A DNA stretch of 64,000 nucleotides, taken from NCBI GenBank assembly GCA_949318235.1, contig CASGGR010000054.1, positions 186,001 through 250,000 on the forward strand, given 5' to 3'. Below are positions 24,746 to 38,767 of the stretch, piece by piece. How positions within the stretch are numbered: the stretch's first letter is position 1; each line of letters begins with the position of its first letter. The notes beneath the pieces are model-generated. The model did no database searches, was not told where the DNA came from, and saw only the letters and a program-made list of their open reading frames with translations. This DNA is from Ecdyonurus torrentis. Taxonomy: Eukaryota > Arthropoda > Insecta > Ephemeroptera > Heptageniidae. The translations under genes were made by a program, and so were the position numbers.

Positions 24746-26713
24746 ATGAAACAAAGTGTCTATTTCAAGAACCAAATGTTATTGAATGATAAAAATCATA
24801 CTTTTTACACGATTAAAACTAGTTTTGATGATTTCTCAAAAACTAAGAATGCTACAGACTTATATTTTACTCAAAACATAGCTTTTTCAATTCTCTACAA
24901 AAAATAATGTCTTGAACTTTTTTGCTCCGACGCATACTTTTTGGGTTATTGACAGTTTAAGTTTTCACTCATTATGTAGCCAAACCAAGTCATGAAACAA
25001 AGTTTCTATTTCAAGAACCAAATGTTATTGAATGATAAAAATCATACTTTTTACACGATTAAAACTAGTTGTGATGATTTCTCAAAAACTAAGAATGCTA
25101 CAGACATCAAATTCAACTCAAAACATAGCTTTTTCAATTCTCTACAAAAAAGATGTCTTCAACTTTTTTGCTCCGACGCATACTTTTTGGGTTATTGACA
25201 ATTATAGTTTTCACTCATCATGTAGCCAAACCAAGTCATGAAACAAAGTTTCTATTTCAAGAACCAAATGTTATTGAATGATAAAAATCATACTTTTTAC
25301 ACGATTAAAACTAGTTTTGATGATTTCTCAAAAACTAAGAATGCTACAGACTTACTATTGGAGTCAAAACATAGCTATTTCAATTCTCTACAAAAAAGAT
25401 GTCTTGAACTTTTTTGCTCCGACGCATACTTTTTGGGTTATTGACAATTTAAGTTTTCACTCATCATGTAGCCAAACCAAGTCATGAAACAAAGTTTCTA
25501 TTTCAAGAACCAAATGTTATTGAATGATAAAAATCATACTTTTTACACGATTAAAACTAGTTTTGATGATTTCTTAAAAACTAAGAATGCTACAGACTTA
25601 CTATTGAAGTCAAAACATAGCTTTTTCAATTCTCTACAAAAAAGATGTCTTGAACTTTTTTGCTCCGACGCATACTTTTTGGGTTATTGACAATTTTAGT
25701 TTTCACTCATTATGTAGCCAAACCAAGTCATGAAACAAAGTTTCTATTTCAAGAACCAAATGTTATTGAATGATAAAAATCATACTTTTTACACGATTAA
25801 AACTAGTTGTGATGATTTCTCAAAAACTAAGAATGCTACAGACTTACTATTTTACTCAAAACATAGCTTTTTCAATTCTCTACAAAAAAGATGTCTTCAA
25901 CTTTTTTGCTCCGACGCATACTTTTTGGGTTATTGACAATTATAGTTTTCACTCATCATGTAGCCAAACCAAGTCATGAAACAAAGTTTCTATTTCAAGA
26001 ACCAAATGTTATTGAATGATAAAAATCATACTTTTTACACGATTAAAACTAGTTTTGATGATTTCTCAAAAACTAAGAATGCTACAGACTTACTATTGAA
26101 GTCAAAACATAGCTTTTTCAATTCTCTACAAAAAAGATGTCTTGAACTTTTTTGCTCCGACGCATACTTTTTGGGTTATTGACAATTTAAGTTTTCACTC
26201 ATCATGTAGCCAAACCAAGTCATGAAACAAAGTTTCTATTTCAAGAACCAAATGTTATTGAATGATAAAAATCATACTTTTTACACGATTAAAACTAGTT
26301 GTGATGATTTCTCAAAAACTAAGAATGCTACAGACATCAAATTCAACTCAAAACATAGCTTTTTCAATTCTCTACAAAAAAGATGTCTTGAACTTTTTTG
26401 CTCCGACGCATACTTTTTGGGTTATTGACAATTTTAGTTTTCACTCATCATGTAGCCAAACCAAGTCATGAAACAAAGTTTCTATTTCAAGAACCAAATG
26501 TTATTGAATGATAAAAATCATACTTTTTACACGATTAAAACTAGTTGTGATGATTTCTCAAAAACTAAGAATGCTACAGACATCAAATTCAACTCAAAAC
26601 ATAGCTTTTTCAATTCTCTACAAAAAAGATGTCTTGAACTTTTTTGCTCCGACGCATACTTTTTGGGTTATTGACAATTTTAGTTTTCACTCATCATGTA
26701 GCCAAACCAAGTC
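24746..26713 (+). repeat. Higher-order unit 9, 8 monomers
   Basis: Order: tC tD tE tF2 tP tA tB tB. The tC has G13 (24758). The tF2 at 25484 has T92 but lacks C162 and T221, and its tail is caattttag with cattatg. It therefore looks like a tF front joined to the tail of the tA subtype that precedes tP elsewhere. Confidence 0.88.
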
Positions 26714-29419
26714 ATGAAACAAAGTTTCTATTTCAAGAACCAAATGTTATTGAATGATAAAAATCATACTTTTTACACGATTAAAACTAGTTTTGATGAT
26801 TTCTCAAAAACTAAGAATGCTACAGACTTATATTTTACTCAAAACATAGCTTTTTCAATTCTCTACAAAAAATAATGTCTTGAACTTTTTTGCTCCGACG
26901 CATACTTTTTGGGTTATTGACAGTTTAAGTTTTCACTCATTATGTAGCCAAACCAAGTCATGAAACAAAGTTTCTATTTCAAGAACCAAATGTTATTGAA
27001 TGATAAAAATCATACTTTTTACACGATTAAAACTAGTTGTGATGATTTCTCAAAAACTAAGAATGCTACAGACATCAAATTCAACTCAAAACATAGCTTT
27101 TTCAATTCTCTACAAAAAAGATGTCTTCAACTTTTTTGCTCCGACGCATACTTTTTGGGTTATTGACAATTATAGTTTTCACTCATCATGTAGCCAAACC
27201 AAGTCATGAAACAAAGTTTCTATTTCAAGAACCAAATGTTATTGAATGATAAAAATCATACTTTTTACACGATTAAAACTAGTTTTGATGATTTCTCAAA
27301 AACTAAGAATGCTACAGACTTACTATTGGAGTCAAAACATAGCTATTTCAATTCTCTACAAAAAAGATGTCTTGAACTTTTTTGCTCCGACGCATACTTT
27401 TTGGGTTATTGACAATTTAAGTTTTCACTCATCATGTAGCCAAACCAAGTCATGAAACAAAGTTTCTATTTCAAGAACCAAATGTTATTGAATGATAAAA
27501 ATCATACTTTTTACACGATTAAAACTAGTTTTGATGATTTCTTAAAAACTAAGAATGCTACAGACTTACTATTGAAGTCAAAACATAGCTTTTTCAATTC
27601 TCTACAAAAAAGCTGTCTTGAACTTTTTTGCTCCGACGCATACTTTTTGGGTTATTGACAATTTAAGTTTTTACTCATCATGTAGCCAAACCAAGTCATG
27701 AAACAAAGTTTCTATTTCAAGAACCAAATGTTATTGAATGATAAAAATCATACTTTTTACACGATTAAAACTAGTTTTGATGATTTCTCAAAAACTAAGA
27801 ATGCTACAGACTTACTATTGAAGTCAAAACATAGCTTTTTCAATTCTCTACAAAAAAGATGTCTTGAACTTTTTTGCTCCGACGCATACTTTTTGGGTTA
27901 TTGACAATTTAAGTTTTCACTCATCATGTAGCCAAACCAAGTCATGAAACAAAGTTTCTATTTCATGAACCAAATGTTATTGAATGATAAAAATCATACT
28001 TTTTACACGATTAAAACTAGTTGTGATGATTTCTCAAAAACTAAGAATGCTACAGACATCAAATTCAACTCAAAACATAGCTTTTTCAATTCTCTACAAA
28101 AAAGATGTCTTCAACTTTTTTGCTCCGACGCATACTTTTTGGGTTATTGACAATTATAGTTTTCACTCATCATGTAGCCAAACCAAGTCATGAAACAAAG
28201 TTTCTATTTCAAGAACCAAATGTTATTGAATGATAAAAATCATACTTTTTACACGATTAAAACTAGTTTTGATGATTTCTCAAAAACTAAGAATGCTACA
28301 GACTTACTATTGGAGTCAAAACATAGCTATTTCAATTCTCTACAAAAAAGATGTCTTGAACTTTTTTGCTCCGACGCATACTTTTTGGGTTATTGACAAT
28401 TTAAGTTTTCACTCATCATGTAGCCAAACCAAGTCATGAAACAAAGTTTCTATTTCAAGAACCAAATGTTATTGAATGATAAAAATCATACTTTTTACAC
28501 GATTAAAACTAGTTTTGATGATTTCTTAAAAACTAAGAATGCTACAGACTTACTATTGAAGTCAAAACATAGCTTTTTCAATTCTCTACAAAAAAGCTGT
28601 CTTGAACTTTTTTGCTCCGACGCATACTTTTTGGGTTATTGACAATTTAAGTTTTTACTCATCATGTAGCCAAACCAAGTCATGAAACAAAGTTTCTATT
28701 TCAAGAACCAAATGTTATTGAATGATAAAAATCATACTTTTTACACGATTAAAACTAGTTTTGATGATTTCTCAAAAACTAAGAATGCTACAGACTTACT
28801 ATTGAAGTCAAAACATAGCTTTTTCAATTCTCTACAAAAAAGATGTCTTGAACTTTTTTGCTCCGACGCATACTTTTTGGGTTATTGACAATTTAAGTTT
28901 TCACTCATCATGTAGCCAAACCAAGTCATGAAACAAAGTTTCTATTTCATGAACCAAATGTTATTGAATGATAAAAATCATACTTTTTACACGATTAAAA
29001 CTAGTTGTGATGATTTCTCAAAAACTAAGAATGCTACAGACATCAAATTCAACTCAAAACATAGCTTTTTCAATTCTCTACAAAAAAGATGTCTTGAACT
29101 TTTTTGCTCCGACGCATACTTTTTGGGTTATTGACAATTTTAGTTTTCACTCATCATGTAGCCAAACCAAGTCATGAAACAAAGTTTCTATTTCAAGAAC
29201 CAAATGTTATTGAATGATAAAAATCATACTTTTTACACGATTAAAACTAGTTGTGATGATTTCTCAAAAACTAAGAATGCTACAGACATCAAATTCAACT
29301 CAAAACATAGCTTTTTCAATTCTCTACAAAAAAGATGTCTTGAACTTTTTTGCTCCGACGCATACTTTTTGGGTTATTGACAATTTTAGTTTTCACTCAT
29401 CATGTAGCCAAACCAAGTC
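26714..29419 (+). repeat. Higher-order unit 10, 11 monomers
   Basis: Order: tC tD tE tF tA tR tE tF tA tS tB. The tR monomer at 27944 combines the T23 front of tS with a tD body (C169, caattatag). It thereby re-enters the tE tF tA phase without a tC. It marks the left end of the 5.7-kb segment that recurs 11,070 bp downstream. Confidence 0.88.
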
Positions 29420-32400
29420 ATGAAACAAAGTTTCTATTTCAAGAACCAAATGTTATTGAATGATAAAAATCATACTTTTTACACGATTAAAACTAGTTTT
29501 GATGATTTCTCAAAAACTAAGAATGCTACAGACTTATATTTTACTCAAAATATAGCTTTTTCAATTCTCTACAAAAAATAATGTCTTGAACTTTTTTGCT
29601 CCGACGCATACTTTTTGGGTTATTGACAGTTTAAGTTTTCACTCATTATGTAGCCAAACCAAGTCATGAAACAAAGTTTCTATTTCAAGAACCAAATGTT
29701 ATTGAATGATAAAAATCATACTTTTTACACGATTAAAACTAGTTGTGATGATTTCTCAAAAACTAAGAATGCTACAGACATCAAATTCAACTCAAAACAT
29801 AGCTTTTTCAATTCTCTACAAAAAAGATGTCTTCAACTTTTTTGCTCCGACGCATACTTTTTGGGTTATTGACAATTATAGTTTTCACTCATCATGTAGC
29901 CAAACCAAGTCATGAAACAAAGTTTCTATTTCAAGAACCAAATGTTATTGAATGATAAAAATCATACTTTTTACACGATTAAAACTAGTTTTGATGATTT
30001 CTCAAAAACTAAGAATGCTACAGACTTACTATTGGAGTCAAAACATAGCTATTTCAATTCTCTACAAAAAAGATGTCTTGAACTTTTTTGCTCCGACGCA
30101 TACTTTTTGGGTTATTGACAATTTAAGTTTTCACTCATCATGTAGCCAAACCAAGTCATGAAACAAAGTTTCTATTTCAAGAACCAAATGTTATTGAATG
30201 ATAAAAATCATACTTTTTACACGATTAAAACTAGTTTTGATGATTTCTTAAAAACTAAGAATGCTACAGACTTACTATTGAAGTCAAAACATAGCTTTTT
30301 CAATTCTCTACAAAAAAGCTGTCTTGAACTTTTTTGCTCCGACGCATACTTTTTGGGTTATTGACAATTTAAGTTTTTACTCATCATGTAGCCAAACCAA
30401 GTCATGAAACAAAGTTTCTATTTCAAGAACCAAATGTTATTGAATGATAAAAATCATACTTTTTACACGATTAAAACTAGTTTTGATGATTTCTCAAAAA
30501 CTAAGAATGCTACAGACTTACTATTGAAGTCAAAACATAGCTTTTTCAATTCTCTACAAAAAAGATGTCTTGAACTTTTTTGCTCCGACGCATACTTTTT
30601 GGGTTATTGACAATTTAAGTTTTCACTCATCATGTAGCCAAACCAAGTCATGAAACAAAGTTTCTATTTCATGAACCAAATGTTATTGAATGATAAAAAT
30701 CATACTTTTTACACGATTAAAACTAGTTGTGATGATTTCTCAAAAACTAAGAATGCTACAGACATCAAATTCAACTCAAAACATAGCTTTTTCAATTCTC
30801 TACAAAAAAGATGTCTTGAACTTTTTTGCTCCGACGCATACTTTTTGGGTTATTGACAATTTTAGTTTTCACTCATTATGTAGCCAAACCAAGTCATGAA
30901 ACAAAGTTTCTATTTCAAGAACCAAATGTTATTGAATGATAAAAATCATACTTTTTACACGATTAAAACTAGTTGTGATGATTTCTCAAAAACTAAGAAT
31001 GCTACAGACTTACTATTTTACTCAAAACATAGCTTTTTCAATTCTCTACAAAAAAGATGTCTTCAACTTTTTTGCTCCGACGCATACTTTTTGGGTTATT
31101 GACAATTATAGTTTTCACTCATCATGTAGCCAAACCAAGTCATGAAACAAAGTTTCTATTTCAAGAACCAAATGTTATTGAATGATAAAAATCATACTTT
31201 TTACACGATTAAAACTAGTTTTGATGATTTCTCAAAAACTAAGAATGCTACAGACTTACTATTGAAGTCAAAACATAGCTTTTTCAATTCTCTACAAAAA
31301 AGATGTCTTGAACTTTTTTGCTCCGACGCATACTTTTTGGGTTATTGACAATTTAAGTTTTCACTCATCATGTAGCCAAACCAAGTCATGAAACAAAGTT
31401 TCTATTTCAAGAACCAAATGTTATTGAATGATAAAAATCATACTTTTTACACGATTAAAACTAGTTGTGATGATTTCTCAAAAACTAAGAATGCTACAGA
31501 CATCAAATTCAACTCAAAACATAGCTTTTTCAATTCTCTACAAAAAAGATGTCTTGAACTTTTTTGCTCCGACGCATACTTTTTGGGTTATTGACAATTT
31601 TAGTTTTCACTCATCATGTAGCCAAACCAAGTCATGAAACAAAGTTTCTATTTCAAGAACCAAATGTTATTGAATGATAAAAATCATACTTTTTACACGA
31701 TTAAAACTAGTTTTGATGATTTCTCAAAAACTAAGAATGCTACAGACTTATATTTTACTCAAAACATAGCTTTTTCAATTCTCTACAAAAAATAATGTCT
31801 TGAACTTTTTTGCTCCGACGCATACTTTTTGGGTTATTGACAGTTTAAGTTTTCACTCATTATGTAGCCAAACCAAGTCATGAAACAAAGTTTCTATTTC
31901 AAGAACCAAATGTTATTGAATGATAAAAATCATACTTTTTACACGATTAAAACTAGTTGTGATGATTTCTCAAAAACTAAGAATGCTACAGACATCAAAT
32001 TCAACTCAAAACATAGCTTTTTCAATTCTCTACAAAAAAGATGTCTTCAACTTTTTTGCTCCGACGCATACTTTTTGGGTTATTGACAATTATAGTTTTC
32101 ACTCATCATGTAGCCAAACCAAGTCATGAAACAAAGTTTCTATTTCAAGAACCAAATGTTATTGAATGATAAAAATCATACTTTTTACACGATTAAAACT
32201 AGTTTTGATGATTTCTCAAAAACTAAGAATGCTACAGACTTACTATTGGAGTCAAAACATAGCTATTTCAATTCTCTACAAAAAAGATGTCTTGAACTTT
32301 TTTGCTCCGACGCATACTTTTTGGGTTATTGACAATTTAAGTTTTCACTCATCATGTAGCCAAACCAAGTCATGAAACAAAGTTTCTATTTCAAGAACCA

Positions 32401-33692
32401 AATGTTATTGAATGATAAAAATCATACTTTTTACACGATTAAAACTAGTTTTGATGATTTCTTAAAAACTAAGAATGCTACAGACTTACTATTGAAGTCA
32501 AAACATAGCTTTTTCAATTCTCTACAAAAAAGCTGTCTTGAACTTTTTTGCTCCGACGCATACTTTTTGGGTTATTGACAATTTAAGTTTTTACTCATCA
32601 TGTAGCCAAACCAAGTCATGAAACAAAGTTTCTATTTCAAGAACCAAATGTTATTGAATGATAAAAATCATACTTTTTACACGATTAAAACTAGTTGTGA
32701 TGATTTCTCAAAAACTAAGAATGCTACAGACATCAAATTCAACTCAAAACATAGCTTTTTCAATTCTCTACAAAAAAGATGTCTTCAACTTTTTTGCTCC
32801 GACGCATACTTTTTGGGTTATTGACAATTATAGTTTTCACTCATCATGTAGCCAAACCAAGTCATGAAACAAAGTTTCTATTTCAAGAACCAAATGTTAT
32901 TGAATGATAAAAATCATACTTTTTACACGATTAAAACTAGTTTTGATGATTTCTCAAAAACTAAGAATGCTACAGACTTACTATTGGAGTCAAAACATAG
33001 CTATTTCAATTCTCTACAAAAAAGATGTCTTGAACTTTTTTGCTCCGACGCATACTTTTTGGGTTATTGACAATTTAAGTTTTCACTCATCATGTAGCCA
33101 AACCAAGTCATGAAACAAAGTTTCTATTTCAAGAACCAAATGTTATTGAATGATAAAAATCATACTTTTTACACGATTAAAACTAGTTTTGATGATTTCT
33201 TAAAAACTAAGAATGCTACAGACTTACTATTGAAGTCAAAACATAGCTTTTTCAATTCTCTACAAAAAAGCTGTCTTGAACTTTTTTGCTCCGACGCATA
33301 CTTTTTGGGTTATTGACAATTTAAGTTTTTACTCATCATGTAGCCAAACCAAGTCATGAAACAAAGTTTCTATTTCAAGAACCAAATGTTATTGAATGAT
33401 AAAAATCATACTTTTTACACGATTAAAACTAGTTGTGATGATTTCTCAGAAACTAAGAATGCTACAGACATCAAATTCAACTCAAAACATAGCTTTTTCA
33501 ATTCTCTACAAAAAAGATGTCTTCAACTTTTTTGCTCCGACGCATACTTTTTGGGTTATTGACAATTATAGTTTTCACTCATCATGTAGCCAAACCAAGT
33601 CATGAAACAAAGTTTCTATTTCAAGAACCAAATGTTATTGAATGATAAAAATCATACTTTTTACACGATTAAAACTAGTTTTGATGATTTCT
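27967..33692 (+). repeat. 5.7-kb segmental duplication, left copy
   Basis: From inside the tR monomer to inside the tF at 33602, the type order and markers match 39037-44762, a constant offset of 11,070 bp (45 monomers). Shared rare features are the T133 tC, one tS ending catcatg and the next ending cattatg, and the doubled tD tE tF. The boundaries are set by the first diagnostic sites that disagree: T23 on the left and C92/T92 on the right. Confidence 0.88.
29420..31633 (+). repeat. Higher-order unit 11, 9 monomers
   Basis: Order: tC tD tE tF tA tS tP tA tB. The tC carries aaaatatagc (T at position 133), a marker shared only with the tC copies at 36800 and 40490. The tS at 30650 ends with cattatg, as expected before tP. 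This unit matches unit 16. Confidence 0.9.
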
Positions 33693-35077
33693 TAAAAACT
33701 AAGAATGCTACAGACTTACTATTGAAGTCAAAACATAGCTTTTTCAATTCTCTACAAAAAAGCTGTCTTGAACTTTTTTGCTCCGACGCATACTTTTTGG
33801 GTTATTGACAATTTAAGTTTTTACTCATCATGTAGCCAAACCAAGTCATGAAACAAAGTTTCTATTTCAAGAACCAAATGTTATTGAATGATAAAAATCA
33901 TACTTTTTACACGATTAAAACTAGTTTTGATGATTTCTCAAAAACTAAGAATGCTACAGACTTACTATTGAAGTCAAAACATAGCTTTTTCAATTCTCTA
34001 CAAAAAAGATGTCTTGAACTTTTTTGCTCCGACGCATACTTTTTGGGTTATTGACAATTTTAGTTTTCACTCATTATGTAGCCAAACCAAGTCATGAAAC
34101 AAAGTTTCTATTTCAAGAACCAAATGTTATTGAATGATAAAAATCATACTTTTTACACGATTAAAACTAGTTGTGATGATTTCTCAAAAACTAAGAATGC
34201 TACAGACTTACTATTTTACTCAAAACATAGCTTTTTCAATTCTCTACAAAAAAGATGTCTTCAACTTTTTTGCTCCGACGCATACTTTTTGGGTTATTGA
34301 CAATTATAGTTTTCACTCATCATGTAGCCAAACCAAGTCATGAAACAAAGTTTCTATTTCAAGAACCAAATGTTATTGAATGATAAAAATCATACTTTTT
34401 ACACGATTAAAACTAGTTTTGATGATTTCTCAAAAACTAAGAATGCTACAGACTTACTATTGAAGTCAAAACATAGCTTTTTCAATTCTCTACAAAAAAG
34501 ATGTCTTGAACTTTTTTGCTCCGACGCATACTTTTTGGGTTATTGACAATTTAAGTTTTCACTCATCATGTAGCCAAACCAAGTCATGAAACAAAGTTTC
34601 TATTTCAAGAACCAAATGTTATTGAATGATAAAAATCATACTTTTTACACGATTAAAACTAGTTGTGATGATTTCTCAAAAACTAAGAATGCTACAGACA
34701 TCAAATTCAACTCAAAACATAGCTTTTTCAATTCTCTACAAAAAAGATGTCTTGAACTTTTTTGCTCCGACGCATACTTTTTGGGTTATTGACAATTTTA
34801 GTTTTCACTCATCATGTAGCCAAACCAAGTCATGAAACAAAGTTTCTATTTCAAGAACCAAATGTTATTGAATGATAAAAATCATACTTTTTACACGATT
34901 AAAACTAGTTGTGATGATTTCTCAAAAACTAAGAATGCTACAGACATCAAATTCAACTCAAAACATAGCTTTTTCAATTCTCTACAAAAAAGATGTCTTG
35001 AACTTTTTTGCTCCGACGCATACTTTTTGGGTCATTGACAATTTTAGTTTTCACTCATCATGTAGCCAAACCAAGTC
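31634..35077 (+). repeat. Higher-order unit 12, 14 monomers
   Basis: Order: tC tD tE tF tD tE tF tG tF tA tP tA tB tB. A three-monomer motif, tD tE tF, occurs twice in tandem at 31880-33355. The run tF tG tF at 33110-33847 is unusual because tG is normally followed by tE. The last tB has a private C at 35033 (gggtcattg). Confidence 0.88.
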
Positions 35078-36386
35078 ATGAAACAAAGTTTCTATTTCAA
35101 GAACCAAATGTTATTGAATGATAAAAATCATACTTTTTACACGATTAAAACTAGTTTTGATGATTTCTCAAAAACTAAGAATGCTACAGACTTATATTTT
35201 ACTCAAAACATAGCTTTTTCAATTCTCTACAAAAAATAATGTCTTGAACTTTTTTGCTCCGACGCATACTTTTTGGGTTATTGACAGTTTAAGTTTTCAC
35301 TCATTATGTAGCCAAACCAAGTCATGAAACAAAGTTTCTATTTCAAGAACCAAATGTTATTGAATGATAAAAATCATACTTTTTACACGATTAAAACTAG
35401 TTGTGATGATTTCTCAAAAACTAAGAATGCTACAGACATCAAATTCAACTCAAAACATAGCTTTTTCAATTCTCTACAAAAAAGATGTCTTCAACTTTTT
35501 TGCTCCGACGCATACTTTTTGGGTTATTGACAATTATAGTTTTCACTCATCATGTAGCCAAACCAAGTCATGAAACAAAGTTTCTATTTCAAGAACCAAA
35601 TGTTATTGAATGATAAAAATCATACTTTTTACACGATTAAAACTAGTTTTGATGATTTCTCAAAAACTAAGAATGCTACAGACTTACTATTGGAGTCAAA
35701 ACATAGCTATTTCAATTCTCTACAAAAAAGATGTCTTGAACTTTTTTGCTCCGACGCATACTTTTTGGGTTATTGACAATTTAAGTTTTCACTCATCATG
35801 TAGCCAAACCAAGTCATGAAACAAAGTTTCTATTTCAAGAACCAAATGTTATTGAATGATAAAAATCATACTTTTTACACGATTAAAACTAGTTTTGATG
35901 ATTTCTTAAAAACTAAGAATGCTACAGACTTACTATTGAAGTCAAAACATAGCTTTTTCAATTCTCTACAAAAAAGCTGTCTTGAACTTTTTTGCTCCGA
36001 CGCATACTTTTTGGGTTATTGACAATTTAAGTTTTTACTCATCATGTAGCCAAACCAAGTCATGAAACAAAGTTTCTATTTCAAGAACCAAATGTTATTG
36101 AATGATAAAAATCATACTTTTTACACGATTAAAACTAGTTTTGATGATTTCTCAAAAACTAAGAATGCTACAGACTTACTATTGAAGTCAAAACATAGCT
36201 TTTTCAATTCTCTACAAAAAAGATGTCTTGAACTTTTTTGCTCCGACGCATACTTTTTGGGTTATTGACAATTTAAGTTTTCACTCATCATGTAGCCAAA
36301 CCAAGTCATGAAACAAAGTTTCTATTTCATGAACCAAATGTTATTGAATGATAAAAATCATACTTTTTACACGATTAAAACTAGTT
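33450..36386 (+). repeat. 2.9-kb duplicated segment, left copy (offset 3,690 bp)
   Basis: The order tF tA tP tA tB tB tC tD tE tF tA, with partial monomers at each end, recurs at 37140-40076. It differs at 35033 (C for T) in the left copy. Its left end overlaps the 5.7-kb segment, giving nested duplication history. Confidence 0.85.
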
Positions 36387-36799
36387 TTGATGATTTCTCA
36401 AAAACTAAGAATGCTACAGACTTACTATTGAAGTCAAAACATAGCTTTTTCAATTCTCTACAAAAAAGATGTCTTGAACTTTTTTGCTCCGACGCATACT
36501 TTTTGGGTTATTGACAATTTAAGTTTTCACTCATCATGTAGCCAAACCAAGTCATGAAACAAAGTTTCTATTTCATGAACCAAATGTTATTGAATGATAA
36601 AAATCATACTTTTTACACGATTAAAACTAGTTGTGATGATTTCTCAAAAACTAAGAATGCTACAGACATCAAATTCAACTCAAAACATAGCTTTTTCAAT
36701 TCTCTACAAAAAAGATGTCTTGAACTTTTTTGCTCCGACGCATACTTTTTGGGTTATTGACAATTTTAGTTTTCACTCATCATGTAGCCAAACCAAGTC
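35078..36799 (+). repeat. Higher-order unit 13, 7 monomers
   Basis: Order: tC tD tE tF tA tT tS. The tT monomer at 36308 has the T23 front of tS on a tA body, so tA tT tS looks like a one-monomer slippage intermediate between tA and tS. The tS runs directly into the next tC, and the usual tB is absent. Confidence 0.88.
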
Positions 36800-38767
36800 A
36801 TGAAACAAAGTTTCTATTTCAAGAACCAAATGTTATTGAATGATAAAAATCATACTTTTTACACGATTAAAACTAGTTTTGATGATTTCTCAAAAACTAA
36901 GAATGCTACAGACTTATATTTTACTCAAAATATAGCTTTTTCAATTCTCTACAAAAAATAATGTCTTGAACTTTTTTGCTCCGACGCATACTTTTTGGGT
37001 TATTGACAGTTTAAGTTTTCACTCATTATGTAGCCAAACCAAGTCATGAAACAAAGTTTCTATTTCAAGAACCAAATGTTATTGAATGATAAAAATCATA
37101 CTTTTTACACGATTAAAACTAGTTGTGATGATTTCTCAAAAACTAAGAATGCTACAGACATCAAATTCAACTCAAAACATAGCTTTTTCAATTCTCTACA
37201 AAAAAGATGTCTTCAACTTTTTTGCTCCGACGCATACTTTTTGGGTTATTGACAATTATAGTTTTCACTCATCATGTAGCCAAACCAAGTCATGAAACAA
37301 AGTTTCTATTTCAAGAACCAAATGTTATTGAATGATAAAAATCATACTTTTTACACGATTAAAACTAGTTTTGATGATTTCTTAAAAACTAAGAATGCTA
37401 CAGACTTACTATTGAAGTCAAAACATAGCTTTTTCAATTCTCTACAAAAAAGCTGTCTTGAACTTTTTTGCTCCGACGCATACTTTTTGGGTTATTGACA
37501 ATTTAAGTTTTTACTCATCATGTAGCCAAACCAAGTCATGAAACAAAGTTTCTATTTCAAGAACCAAATGTTATTGAATGATAAAAATCATACTTTTTAC
37601 ACGATTAAAACTAGTTTTGATGATTTCTCAAAAACTAAGAATGCTACAGACTTACTATTGAAGTCAAAACATAGCTTTTTCAATTCTCTACAAAAAAGAT
37701 GTCTTGAACTTTTTTGCTCCGACGCATACTTTTTGGGTTATTGACAATTTTAGTTTTCACTCATTATGTAGCCAAACCAAGTCATGAAACAAAGTTTCTA
37801 TTTCAAGAACCAAATGTTATTGAATGATAAAAATCATACTTTTTACACGATTAAAACTAGTTGTGATGATTTCTCAAAAACTAAGAATGCTACAGACTTA
37901 CTATTTTACTCAAAACATAGCTTTTTCAATTCTCTACAAAAAAGATGTCTTCAACTTTTTTGCTCCGACGCATACTTTTTGGGTTATTGACAATTATAGT
38001 TTTCACTCATCATGTAGCCAAACCAAGTCATGAAACAAAGTTTCTATTTCAAGAACCAAATGTTATTGAATGATAAAAATCATACTTTTTACACGATTAA
38101 AACTAGTTTTGATGATTTCTCAAAAACTAAGAATGCTACAGACTTACTATTGAAGTCAAAACATAGCTTTTTCAATTCTCTACAAAAAAGATGTCTTGAA
38201 CTTTTTTGCTCCGACGCATACTTTTTGGGTTATTGACAATTTAAGTTTTCACTCATCATGTAGCCAAACCAAGTCATGAAACAAAGTTTCTATTTCAAGA
38301 ACCAAATGTTATTGAATGATAAAAATCATACTTTTTACACGATTAAAACTAGTTGTGATGATTTCTCAAAAACTAAGAATGCTACAGACATCAAATTCAA
38401 CTCAAAACATAGCTTTTTCAATTCTCTACAAAAAAGATGTCTTGAACTTTTTTGCTCCGACGCATACTTTTTGGGTTATTGACAATTTTAGTTTTCACTC
38501 ATCATGTAGCCAAACCAAGTCATGAAACAAAGTTTCTATTTCAAGAACCAAATGTTATTGAATGATAAAAATCATACTTTTTACACGATTAAAACTAGTT
38601 GTGATGATTTCTCAAAAACTAAGAATGCTACAGACATCAAATTCAACTCAAAACATAGCTTTTTCAATTCTCTACAAAAAAGATGTCTTGAACTTTTTTG
38701 CTCCGACGCATACTTTTTGGGTTATTGACAATTTTAGTTTTCACTCATCATGTAGCCAAACCAAGTC
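36800..38767 (+). repeat. Higher-order unit 14, 8 monomers
   Basis: Order: tC tD tF tA tP tA tB tB. In zones 2-4 this is the only unit where tE is missing after tD: tD at 37046 goes straight to tF at 37292. The tC has the T133 marker. Confidence 0.9.
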